A stretch of DNA of 17,602 nucleotides, taken from contig NW_003119365.1 of assembly GCF_000003605.2 (NCBI RefSeq), positions 1-17,602 of the forward strand, read 5' to 3'. The notes beneath the pieces were generated by a model that was given only the letters and a program-made list of their open reading frames with translations, was not told the DNA's origin and did not search any database. Shown here one piece after another: positions 1 through 9,504 of the stretch; position 1 is the stretch's first letter; each line of letters starts with the position of its first letter. The position numbers were made by a program, and so were the translations under genes. The stretch is from Saccoglossus kowalevskii (taxonomy: Eukaryota; Hemichordata; Enteropneusta; Harrimaniidae).

Positions 1-522
1 ATATATGTAATATCAAAGCAATTGGACTTGCGGTTTTCAACAAGAGTCAAAATATCAGTTTTTACCAAAAATTACAAAAATATTCACCAAAATTAGAGAA
101 TTAAAGATATCATTACAAAATGAACAAATCTGAGAGAGGTCCACATGTAGTACCTATATATGTAATATCAAAGCAATTGACTTGCGGTTTTTCAACAAGA
201 AGTCGAAAATATCACTTTTTACCAAAAATGACAAAAATATTCACCAAAATTAGAGAATTAAAGATATCATTACAAAATGAACAAATCTGAGAGAGGTCCA
301 AATGTAGTACCTATATATGTAATATCAAAGCAATTGCACTTGCGGTTTTCAACAAGAAGTCGAAAATATCACTTTTTACTAAAAATGACAAAAATATTCA
401 CCAAAATTAGAGAATTGAAGATATCATCATGAAATGAACAAATCTGAGAGAGGTCTACCCAAGGTACATATACACCAAGTATCAAAGCATTCAGGCTTGT
501 AGTTTTCAAGAAGAAGTCGAAA
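1..522. repeat. Satellite-like tandem array, about 155-bp unit
   Basis: Three nearly identical units lie head to tail at 1-155, 156-312 and 313-467. A fourth, diverged and truncated unit starts at 468 and fades out by about 522. Each full unit begins ATATATGTAATATCAAAGCA and ends with a conserved stretch containing CTGAGAGAGGTC. Units differ by scattered substitutions and 1-2 base indels. The array runs off the left edge, so its full length is unknown. No convincing coding sequence is present. Confidence 0.93.
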
Positions 523-538
523 AAGTAAAACATTGACA

Positions 539-593
539 CGGATGACGGACGACGGACGACGACGACGGACGACGACGACGGACGACGACGGAC
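539..593. repeat. GAC/GACGG minisatellite
   Basis: A run of GACGACGGAC-type units directly follows the degraded last unit of the 155-bp array. On the minus strand it gives open frames rich in Ser, Val, Arg and Pro. These are artefacts of the triplet-like repeat, not genes. Confidence 0.9.
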
Positions 594-609
594 AATCACT
601 CATATGATA

Positions 610-640
610 AGCTCCGCTCGACAAAGTCGACAGCGGAGCT
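610..640. repeat. GC-rich hairpin closing the compound repeat
   Basis: The arms AGCTCCGCT (610-618) and AGCGGAGCT (632-640) are perfectly complementary. An inner stem CGAC/GTCG (619-622 and 626-629) encloses an AAA loop, with a two-base bulge. It is far more GC-rich than its surroundings and sits just after the GACGG minisatellite, so it is probably the end of one composite repeat element. I recall similar hairpins in molluscan repeats, but that is unverified. Confidence 0.7.
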
Positions 641-2920
641 AAAAATATGCTAAAAATAATGAAATTTTAAATTCCAGTAAAAAATAATACTTTTACAATA
701 TTAACATAAAAAACAAACTTTTTGGGACATTTTATGTATTAAAGGGATTGTGGGATTACATATACCGGTAGATGCATTTGCTGTTCTCTAAAAAGTACAC
801 AAAAGATTATCAAGAATAAAAAACAAGAGTAATGCAATATTTTTTTAGAAGTTAACAGCTACTAAAATCTATTAAAATACCAAAAAAAAAATCCTGATAA
901 ATTAAATTTAAAGTCAAAAGCGAGTGACGCAGCTCATTTTGACAGAGCAGACTTAGACTGGACAAACTAATGCAGTTATGGTATGTATCATGTTACATGT
1001 ACTGGCAACTTATCTCTAATGCAGCACACATGTTCTGTTAATTGTAGCATACTGGATACAGTGTGGCATGCTATTTCACAATGGGACTTCATGTCAGAAT
1101 ACATCCCTCAGCAAGGACACTTGCTGTCCTCACTAGATCTATTTAAATTCCTGACAACAACATGAAAATGGGCTATAGCAGGCTATGTTGTTAGCAGCTA
1201 ACAAGCCTTTCTCCCATGGCGGAGACCATTATGTGTATACCGGTAATTGTGGACTGACTCCACATGTATGTGTCATACTGCATTTAATCATGACATTGGA
1301 AGCACTGTCATGTTGTTGACAAAAGAAGTTGTGATTTTAGAACATTGATGTTACAGAGTGGGTGGGAAAGGTTTTAGTAAATGATTTATTAGCACAATCA
1401 AACTGGTTACAGCTATTTGCTTTACTGACATAGAGAAGGACATGGACTTGGCATTGGAGATCTAGTCCTTCCTGGTTAATAAAATTAACAATTTATTAAC
1501 TTTTATCAGCTCAAATTGAAATTTTAAAAAGTTATTAATTTGACTATAAACTCATTTATAGTTAAAAGATTTAAAATTCCTGCTATTTACTCTATGCAAC
1601 CTATCAGAGATCAAATCATGCATGGTGTATGTGGTTAATAAATTATAAACTATATTAGTCACCCAGTGCCTGGCTATATAATGCATTGATACAAGCAAGG
1701 AAAGGCTGCTTCTGTTTAATCTAACTCTTTCTATTTCTAGCGCTTCAGATATACAGAACATATTAGAACAATAATCACGTACAACTATCTACCTACTGGA
1801 CAGACTCATGAAATGAAAATCTTGCTCGTTCACTCTCGTTCACTCTCCGGTTGTCACTGCTTAATGGCAGACGGAATGTCCTGTCCATATTAATGATAAT
1901 CAATCGTGGTAAAGTATCAGGAACAGGTGTGTAAACTTCCGAGCAAATCTCAAATAGTTACTTATACTGCATCCATCAATAATAAAGAAAAAAGACTCGC
2001 TCTGAACGTTTTTCATCGGGTCCCTTTACACAGCATTTCTATTGAGTGTGTATTTGTACTACAGGGCAGGATGGTACCATCCTTATAGATGTACAATTAT
2101 ACAAGACCACCAAGGTTGAACAGATTCGTAGATTCACCTCCACCCCATGATCGTCTCCTTGGTAACTCATCCTTCCTCAAGTGCTCCTTTCTTCAAAGCA
2201 GTATTCTTAAGCCTCCCATGTTGCTCTCCTCAAAAAATATTTACTTGCACCATGATTGTTTTTAACACATGCAAATGATATTCTGATGTTGGTTTCAAGC
2301 CAGATGCAAGTAGTAACTTCCAATCCAATTCTCTTTACACTAATTCAATCATTGGAACAGTCATAACAGAGACTAATGACTAACAAATAGGGATAGATGA
2401 CAAGGCTTTTTTCAGTCTCTGTTTTTTCCTGTCATTCATTCAAGGTTATGTTATGCTTATAAACATATTGCACATACCATGACTCAATATACCATTAAAA
2501 CAACATTAAGGCAATGCCAGGGGAAAACTTAATAATCAATACATGTAGTGGATTGTCTGCTCAATGTGAGATCTTACGTAATTCACAAAATGTGCTGATC
2601 ATACATCTGTCACTAAAATTGAATGGTTTGATTTTGAACTACTAGTACAATCTTCCAGACAAGACCATGGCATTGAGATACCCTTACTTCATCAAAATTG
2701 ACCATCATAAAATGTGTATAGCAAATTATTAGACATAAAAATATGTAAAAATTACTATAACGTTTGTTGAATCCCACACGTTGTTTTGATGCCACATTGC
2801 TATGATCTCTGTTTTTCATGTTTCTAAGATTAATTTTATGCATAACACGAGATACTGTTTGAGTCAGCCTCTATCAAGAATGGAATTCTAATCAACTTTA
2901 CAGAACAGAGAACATAAGAA
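641..2920. other. Non-coding AT-rich stretch
   Basis: No exon with credible splice sites and no strong repeat was found. The small open frames at 983-1165, 1906-2088 and 1552-1761 (minus) have low-complexity or random-looking translations with no recognisable motif. The palindrome TACCGGTA occurs at about 764-771. The stretch could be intergenic or intronic. Confidence 0.5.
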
Positions 2921-3070
2921 CAAAACAAAACAAAACAAAATAAAATAAAATAAAATAAAATAAAATAAAATAAAATAAAATAAAATAAAATAAAATAAAA
3001 TAAAATAAAATAAAATAAAATAAAATAAAATAAAATAAAATAAAATAAAATAAAATAAAATAAAATAAAA
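2921..3070. repeat. (CAAAA)4(TAAAA)26 microsatellite
   Basis: Four CAAAA units (2921-2940) pass directly into 26 uninterrupted TAAAA units (2941-3070). The minus-strand open frame across it, a Leu-Phe-Tyr-Phe-Ile type repeat, is an artefact. An A-rich pentamer array of this kind often grows from the poly(A) tail of an old retroposon, but no retroposon body is recognisable beside it. Confidence 0.97.
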
Positions 3071-5330
3071 GATGCCCTAATACAAAAGAATATTTTTTTT
3101 TTATTTTTTGGTTTGTAAAAAAGATAAATACTCTGAAGACACTGTTTACAATTTGAATTCAGAAAAGACCCATTGTAACTTGATAACATTGTTGGTACAT
3201 GACTCACTGGTTTTGCTTTTTGAGTTATTGACCTGTAGAAGATGTCACAAATGTTTACTTCTACACAGATGCTGTTCTTGAAATTTACACAAAGGTAACA
3301 ATATAATAAATATTTTTATTTTGAATGCCAAAGTCAATTTTTGTTTGATTTTTTTTTTCATATAGAAACAAATAATATTGATGGGCCTGTAACTAATGAG
3401 GAAATTATGTATATTTTTTCAAAAAAAAAAGAAAAGATAGAAAATATATGAAAATGTGCAAAATTTTGTTGAAAAAATTGCAATTTGAGAGTTAAACTAT
3501 ACATGAAAAGTAGAAGACTTTGTAAAGTGATTTTAATACACAGGACTGAACACACACTCATCAAGAAAAAATTTACAATTTAATAGTAGCATACAGGACA
3601 TATTTTGTAATTTTACGTCATTACAATCGCCATTAGCCAAATTATTATTCCTGCTTGAACTGTTGAAACTACTGGGAGGGGGGGGGGGACATTTTTACAA
3701 ATTTGAAAAAAAAATTTACTTTTTTGTATATGCCTGGTGTTCATCTAATTGCATGTAACCTGTTTTCTACACATCCATTGGCGAGTGGCTTTTGGCTAAT
3801 ACATGACTTAACAGTTTACTTTCTGAAGTGTCAATCTTCACACCATGTCAGGTTCAAAATGGGTCCCATGCGGATGGGTCAAATTACATTATTTGTTTAT
3901 ACGAAATTTGAACACACTGTTACTGCATTACATGCACTGAATTCCACCACCACTCAATTTCGGCTTCATTTCAAACATGATTAGCTAGACACAAAAACCA
4001 TTAATGTAACAATAATTTGGCTAAAAGCTGAAGTTAAATGATCAAAGGAGTGAGTAATCAACCTAATATTTTTTGTTTCCTAGAAATCCTTTTTACACAA
4101 ACCGAAACTTTACACAGGAAATTGTAAAATTCCAAAGCGGAAGAGCCTTTCTTTTTTCTTTTTTACAAAAACACAATTAGTACAAAAATCTTTTTTTTTA
4201 AATATTAATCCAAAAGAAGTTACATTTATTGTTCCCTTATTATGAGGAAATTGAAAGATTTGTTTTTTTGAAAGCCATCAACCCCGGTATTTGTAATTGT
4301 AATGTTCCTTTAAATTTGCAGATAGTGATTTGAGGTATGGTATGAAATCTAATCTGTTCACAGATTTGCTTCAAGAAAGCTATCTTCTCACAATTTTAGT
4401 ATATAAACAGCTAATAGATGCATGTTGCTCTTCTTAATTCATTTTGTTTCATATTGCCTTCTTTTCTTTGTGGATGAATATTATTGTGATGATCAGTAGT
4501 TAAAAGGCAATATAGTTTACCCATTCACAATCATCGATTCCCGTCACTATGCACAATGTAATCCCGTTCAAAATTTATTAGATTCCACAAAAGATGTTAA
4601 CCCAATTTGCTTTATTTAGAAGCGTATCTCCAACATATAAACTAAAAAATATTGTAAATCTACTAGAGAAAATATAGTTTTATAAAACTCAAATCATCAT
4701 ACTCTGCATTTATGATTATAAAATTAAACTGAATTAAAAACAAAACATTAATTTGTGAGGGAAAAAATCTGGCAATAAATCTTTTGTGTTACACTTTGCT
4801 CTTTTCAGTAGCTAGTATAGAGAATATGGTCAACGTTTTTTGGGGGGAAATTCTACACATAAAGCATAATTGTAAATCTCTATCACAATGTGACATTTAA
4901 ATATTGGATTTATAGGGAAGTAATAAGAGCTCTTAATCAATCGGAGATAATCCCGATCAGTATACGAAATCTATAATACTATAATACAGTCTAAACATAA
5001 CTGTAATGCAATACTGGCTCTGTGTGAAATTTACACAAGACCTTATGTTACCCAGGATGCACTGCATTAATTGATAAATTGCTACAAATAGAGTAATGCA
5101 CGACTGACAGGAATACTGGTTATAATATATCATGATTACAGGAGTCACTAGCATTTGCCTTCAAAGCTTTATATTGCAGGTACATCACATCACAGGATCG
5201 ATATGGAGCCCGTGTAACATGTACAATGCCTGGAAAAAATGATCCGCTGTTTGCACAAAATTTAAACACACACAATGTCTATGATGCTTTAATCTTAAAA
5301 CAATGTTGATCTTCATTAAAAAACTAAATT
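3071..5330. other. Non-coding AT-rich stretch
   Basis: No gene is supported here. Homopolymer runs are frequent, including an 11-G run at 3678-3688. The open frame at 3703-3984 (plus) has no motif. A possible 25-nt minus-strand micro-exon (3208-3232) and an 81-nt minus-strand exon-like segment (5149-5229) have fair splice-site context but no independent support. Confidence 0.45.
4946..4961 (+). repeat. Copy 1 of a dispersed 16-mer
   Basis: GATAATCCCGATCAGT occurs here and again, identical and in the same orientation, at 16098-16113. A perfect 16-base match between unique-looking sequences about 11 kb apart suggests two decayed copies of one dispersed repeat. The flanks share little beyond this core. 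Confidence 0.5.
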
Positions 5331-5374
5331 ACCGTATTTTCTCTATTAAAAGCACTTCTCTAAAGGAAGCACAC
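5331..5374 (+). repeat. Probable transposon-end fragment (ACCGTATTTTCTCTATTA type)
   Basis: ACCGTATTTTCTCTATTA is followed by an imperfect internal duplication of TCTCTA-N4-AAGCAC-type sequence (about 5340-5371). A 17 of 18 base copy lies at 16472-16489. Ends beginning CCGTATTT are familiar to me from non-autonomous DNA transposons of marine invertebrates, but the family assignment is from memory. No matching inverted end was found nearby. Confidence 0.4.
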
Positions 5375-5557
5375 ATAAACCAAAAATTGCAATAATGCAA
5401 GCAGGATTATTATAATATGACTAATTTTGAAAAGAGTGACTTCATCCAAGCCAATATAAACTATGTGACTGTTTATAAAATAAGAATTGAGCGTATTCTG
5501 CACAAAGCAGGCAAAGTAGATCTTCTCGATAATATTTACGAATGATTTCATAAAAAA

Positions 5558-5565
5558 TGACGTCA
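5558..5565. promoter_or_regulatory. CRE-like palindrome
   Basis: TGACGTCA is a perfect full cAMP-response-element consensus (CREB/ATF). It stands alone in AT-rich sequence downstream of the minus-strand gene end, so a regulatory role is only a possibility. Confidence 0.25.
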
Positions 5566-5884
5566 TGATATTAATTATTTATAAAGGTGATCAATTCAGA
5601 CAAAAAATAATGTAAACGAAAATGATGTAGCGACAGATTCAGCAATGATGTTTAGATATTTTTTTCTCTAAGGAAACAACCAAACCTTAAATGCAAATAC
5701 ATTAATATCTTGTGGAAGCAACAAAACATGTCCCATTCTCTCTCAAAATCAAGTCCAATGTTCCAAATACTAAAAATAGGTTAAATACGTCAGGGGAATG
5801 GTGGATGTGATGATGGAAAAGAATGGAATGCTATTTGGGGTAAAAACAAGTTTTGTGGTTCACTTTCCCTCACCAGATCTCAGC

Positions 5885-6366
5885 AGGCACTTGTGTTGAT
5901 GGTTTATTGTTATTTGCCGACCTTTGAAGTTAAAAGTCATGTGACTTCTGCTGAATCTGATTTTGTGCGGTACAGCACAGAGATTGCAATTTTTTCTTGT
6001 TTTAAAGATAACAACAGTTCCACTTGATTAGGTCGAAATTGAACATGTGTGCACAAAACAAATTCATGCAAGACACACTGTTGCAGCATTATACCATGCA
6101 GACTCAGGGGCAGCCACAGAAGTTTGAATCTTTAAAAGAAATAGTTGTTTAATAAATCGTACCTGGAGAATTTGAAACCGGTCTAAAAGGGAATCAGTGA
6201 TGTGTGCAAATGGATATGTTTGTAGAGCCAGGAAATTGAAACAACACTATTGTAGGCATACGTCGAAATGTGTCTGCGGTGATGCTTCGATTGACAAACA
6301 TAAAAGTCAGTACAAGCAGCTCACTCTACAGGCATTCTTTTACTGAACTTGAACACTTAGAGAAAA
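5885..6366 (-). other. Putative 3' UTR of the minus-strand membrane-protein gene
   Basis: This is the sequence between the predicted stop codon (6369-6367) and a canonical AATAAA on the minus strand at 5908-5903. It is somewhat less AT-rich than the flanks and shows no further exon. The cleavage site is assumed about 15-20 bases past the signal and is not determined. A different, more distal site is possible. Confidence 0.35.
5903..5908 (-). terminator. Candidate polyadenylation signal AATAAA
   Basis: The hexamer AATAAA reads on the minus strand (TTTATT on plus), about 460 bases past the predicted stop of the three-exon gene. The hexamer is common in AT-rich DNA, so position relative to the stop is the only support. 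Confidence 0.35.
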
Positions 6367-6452
6367 TCACGTAGGGATGACCGCTTCAATTTTCACTACA
6401 GTTTTTGCAGCCAGTTCTGGACACGCTCGCAAACCAAAATCACCGGATCCAC
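6367..6452 (-). CDS. Terminal coding exon of an unrecognised membrane-protein gene
   Basis: On the minus strand an acceptor (ATTACTATAG, weak pyrimidine tract) ends just above 6452. The exon starts in phase 1: its GT completes a Gly codon with the last G of the upstream exon. It then encodes 27 residues, starting GSGDFGLRACPEL and ending KIEAVIPT, before TGA at 6369-6367. This is a short polar tail after the last hydrophobic segment. A second frame is also open for 18 codons, but only the frame used here joins the upstream exon without a stop. I do not recognise the tail. The phase agreement across the 163-base intron is the main support. Confidence 0.6.
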
Positions 6453-6615
6453 CTATAGTAATTTACAGAGATGTTTAGACACGCTACAAAACCTAAACAG
6501 AATATGTAAGTCAACTTCCTGTCCCAGGTAAAAATCCCAAAACTTAGCTCTAGAAAAACATCTTTCAATGCCTAGTAAAGTTATGTCTGGCTGACTGCCT
6601 CCGTTTGCGGTCTAC
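6453..6615 (-). other. Intron, 163 bases (minus strand)
   Basis: It lies between the last two coding exons. The donor is G|GTAGAC, imperfect at +5 and +6, and the acceptor is TATAG. The short length is normal for invertebrate introns. A plus-strand reading of part of it (6413-6476) is also open but short and without a partner exon. Confidence 0.5.
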
Positions 6616-6688
6616 CTATGTAACCCCATACGACAAGAATAATCCAAACGGTGTTGGAGGAAACGAAGAAGTTTGTTTCCACGCTCCG
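6616..6688 (-). CDS. Penultimate coding exon, one transmembrane segment
   Basis: The 73-nt exon on the minus strand has a good acceptor (GGGTTTCTATTCAG) and the donor TAG|GTAGAC. It enters in phase 0 and leaves in phase 1. It encodes 24 residues beginning RSVETNFFVSS, and residues 13-24 (VWIILVVWGYI with the preceding T) are strongly hydrophobic, consistent with a membrane span. Its reading frame is fixed by both neighbours: the upstream exon ends in phase 0 with its GTAGGT donor, and the downstream exon continues in phase 1 to a stop. The codons look normal for a coding exon and the local GC content is higher than in the flanking introns. The product was not recognised. Confidence 0.65.
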
Positions 6689-7555
6689 CTGAATAGAAAC
6701 CCAGATATTCATTCATTTAAGGTAAACCCCAATCTGTCAATGCGGCTTTTGATGACTACATTTTAGTACAAACTATGTATCATAGCAACCACCATTCCTT
6801 AAGTTGGAATTCAATGCAATCCGAATAACAATTTTAGTTTTACCTTAGCAACAGAAAGTTGACACTATCTTCAAAAAATGTCTTAACAATCCACGATTTC
6901 CAAACTGTGTCAACAAATTGATTCATATTAAACAGACCTGTCTCAAATCGTATTAATGTCTTTGAATATCATCTTTCTCATCAAAATTTTGATGCAAAAT
7001 TTTGCTCATTTTTAATTATTTTTTTATCATTTCTTTGTTGAGAAATACAGTTCTCCACTGTGAAAGTTGACAAAAGCTAACTATGGCTTGCAAAACATTC
7101 AACTATGATACATTTTTTCCCAGAACTGCAGCCTAATTAGTAATATAAACCAACAATTATTAAAAATAATTGCAACAAAATAATTTGTAATAGTGCATAT
7201 GTAAGATATCAGTATTGGTGAAATGATACATTGAAACCCATATTTCATTTCCAAAAGTCACATATGTAAATTAAGTTGAACAAAATTTGACCATATCTGC
7301 AAAAATCTTTTCTGCAAATGTTTTTTTATTAACTTTAAATCCTAATTTTGAAATTTGTTTTGAACCACTTAGCAATGTACAGAGGTTCTGTGATGCAAGC
7401 CTACTTGGCTGTGCTATTCTTTTTATTCAATTCTGAGGAAAGTTAATCACTATTTTTGCCAAACGAACCAAATCGGCCGATTGGTAACAAATGTATCTTT
7501 TATGCAAAGAGTAAAAAAGAAGAATAACTTTAGTTACAACATTCGCTTTACCTAC
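6689..7555 (-). other. Intron, 867 bases (minus strand)
   Basis: It lies between the 168-nt exon and the 73-nt exon. The donor is GTAGGT (7555-7550). A competing donor, AG|GTAAAG, starts four bases further on (7551), but using it puts the next two exons out of frame and creates an early stop in the last one. The interior is AT-rich with no additional exon that I can support. Confidence 0.5.
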
Positions 7556-7723
7556 TTTGTACTCTGGGTCAAAGGTCGCCAAGAAGAAAACCTTGCTGCT
7601 TGAAACAAGAACTGCAAATAAATAGATTGCATTTTGTCCTTCTGAAAGTTTGATTTCATTTGAGTAAGCGATCACAGGGAAGCCCACACACCGTGCTGTG
7701 GTCATCAGAGCTCCAATGCCAAA
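7556..7723 (-). CDS. Coding exon of an unrecognised membrane protein (168 nt)
   Basis: On the minus strand the acceptor (CTTAATGCTTTGTAG, with a branch-like CTTAAT) ends just above 7723 and the donor GTAGGT follows 7556. The exon is exactly 56 codons, phase 0 to 0, beginning FGIGALMTTARCVGF and ending LATFDPEYK. Residues 32-51 (AIYLFAVLVSSSKVFFLATF) form a probable transmembrane helix, and residues 4-20 may form another, weaker one. With the two downstream exons it gives a 108-residue C-terminal portion with two or three membrane segments and a short polar tail. Upstream exons, and so the start, are not identified. I tried to match it to known multi-pass families (transporters, tetraspans, ciliary TMEM proteins, GPCRs) without success. 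Confidence 0.65.
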
Positions 7724-8036
7724 CTACAAAGCATTAAGTGGGGTTTAACAATTAAACGGTCATGCTTGGAATGGCTGTTCAAATAACACATTAAAAAATG
7801 TCAAGACTGTATTTTCCCACATGATTCATGTAAAAGTAATTTGATTCAATAACTTTGTGAGAGTTATGTGTGGTGTAACTGTCTAGGCTTGACTTCTACC
7901 ATCCTCCTCAATACCACCAGTTTTACGCAGACCATTCCTAACAATTCCACATGTTGTTTCAAGTTCCAAACTTCAATCTTAATGTTATGAGAATAATTTC
8001 AAATGAAAAGTGGCTTAGATAAAATTTTGTAATAAT
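7724..8036. other. Upstream intron or flanking sequence
   Basis: This is the sequence upstream of the 168-nt exon on the minus strand, presumably intron. No exon with both splice sites was found in it. Confidence 0.4.
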
Positions 8037-8690
8037 ATGTCATTAATGGACCACAACCACACGTTTACTGCCACCACACCACACAGCAACTACATACATT
8101 CACACTGCCCCAACCACTCGCTGCCACCACCCATTAACTGCCACGAAATATACTTGCACTGCCACAAATTCTTGTTAACTGCTACAACATTCACAACCAC
8201 ACACCCACTACAACCATCCACTCACTGCAATGTACCTATGAACTGTCATAACTATGCACCATTTCAATGTACTTGCAATAACCAAAACCATTAAGTACAA
8301 CAACACCAACCACTACAACAAACAACCCATTAACTTCTTCAACAATGTACCCAACTATCATAATCACGTACACTAATCACACACACACCCAACCTAACCA
8401 CCAACCTACTGGTACAAATATACCCACCAACCCATAACACACCCACTGCCACAATCTGCACCAATACTAAACACACACACCACCACCCACCTACTGGTAC
8501 AAATACCCACCAATCTATACCACACTCACTGTCACAATCTGCACCAACATTTTAACAACCTACTGGTACAAATACCCACCCACCCATAACCACACCCATT
8601 GCCACAATCTGCATCAACAGTAAACACACACCCAGGCACCATCCCACCCACCTACTGGTACAAATACCCACTGCCAAAAACTGTACGCAC
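8037..8690 (+). repeat. CA-rich degenerate minisatellite
   Basis: The plus strand is dominated by CCAC, ACAC and CAAC words. The right part holds an irregular tandem repeat. Units begin CCTACTGGTACAAATA at 8405, 8490, 8559 and 8651 (spacings 85, 69 and 92), and most also carry a CACAATCTGCA block. The left part is a more degenerate version rich in ACTGCCAC. The plus open frame 8037-8294, rich in His, Thr, Asn and Pro, is explained by this composition and is not called as a gene. Confidence 0.85.
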
Positions 8691-9187
8691 AAGAGGTCCA
8701 CACACTATCCATATATATTAGTGGTTAACTTGGTGGTCAAGTGTTCTTATTTAGAAAATCCACTGATGAATTGTTATGATGCATTACTAATAATAATTCT
8801 CTCATGCATAATATCAATTTAATCCTCAAAAAAATGTATCCCCCATGTAGCTGGAATGGAGAACATTCTTTAAATCAAACAAACTATGTTTTTGCGACTG
8901 AATAAAAACAAATTTTGTGGATGCTGCTGCTTTCTTGAATACTATTTACTATGTGAGGAGATAAAGTAAATACACACCCCAACATGGTGCACAATAATAA
9001 ACAACCACGTTTAACAAAATAAATATCAAGTAATTAGAGAACTGGAGATCTTAATTACATCTACAGAAACCCAAGACTGTGATAATGAGGTAGGGCTTGG
9101 TTTACAAAATGACCATGCAGCTTTTTAAGTTTCATCCCATTTTCAGCTGATATGATTTTAACAAAATTGAATAGGAATACAATACAG
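8691..9187. other. Non-coding AT-rich stretch
   Basis: No gene is supported. A very good minus-strand acceptor (TTTGTTTTTATTCAG, about 8902) precedes a 23-codon open frame, but no usable donor or nearby polyadenylation signal follows it. Confidence 0.4.
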
Positions 9188-9504
9188 TGAGTTTCACAAA
9201 GGTGTGAATGTTTTTTTATATAAAATATTTATAAATTTATAAATGATGGTTCAAAAAACAACTTGACAAATCACAATGCTTTAGTCAATGCTAAACACCC
9301 ATATATGATATCTTCAACGTACACAGTGATAAATTGGAAAATGATTGAACAAAAGCTGCAAAGACTCATGGGTAATGTGCTTAACCGAATGCCTTCCATA
9401 GCCAATGAGCGTCTACTTTTGATTTCAATGAAGCGCAAGGGCAAATGTTTTATAAATATTTTATATATTTTCATAAAAAAACATTCATAACATTATGAAA
9501 TTCA
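9188..9504. mobile_element. MITE-like element with about 48-bp terminal inverted repeats
   Basis: The left arm (9188-9235) begins TGAGTTTCACAAAGG and ends ATATTTATAAA. The right arm (9448-9504), read on the minus strand, begins TGAATTTCATAATG and ends ATATTTATAAA. The arms match at about 43 of 48 positions, with one 8-base insertion in the right arm, and enclose about 210 bases. Total length is 317 bases with no transposase, which fits a miniature inverted-repeat transposable element. Overlapping open frames on both strands inside it (9263-9490 and 9271-9474) lack any motif. No clear target-site duplication could be fixed, so the outer ends may be off by a few bases and the family is unknown. 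Confidence 0.75.

Noticed and set aside
369-624. Minus-strand open frames rich in Ser, Val, Arg and Pro
   Set aside because: Produced by the GACGG minisatellite and the satellite units; no real protein features.
2836-3207. 123-codon minus-strand frame with Leu-Phe-Tyr-Phe-Ile repeats
   Set aside because: It is the translation of the (TAAAA)n microsatellite.
3208-3232. 25-nt minus-strand micro-exon with acceptor CATCTTCTACAG and donor GTGAGT
   Set aside because: Both sites are good, but 25 bases carry no identifiable protein signal and no partner exon is seen.
4800-4905. Plus-strand exon after acceptor TGCTCTTTTCAG
   Set aside because: A good acceptor alone; donor weak, translation without motif, and no other plus-strand exon nearby.
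8037-8294. Plus-strand 85-codon frame rich in His, Thr, Asn and Pro
   Set aside because: Explained by the CA-rich repeat composition; no motif, and it ends within the minisatellite.
8843-8905. Minus-strand 23-codon frame after an excellent acceptor
   Set aside because: No donor within the open part and no polyadenylation signal soon after its stop.
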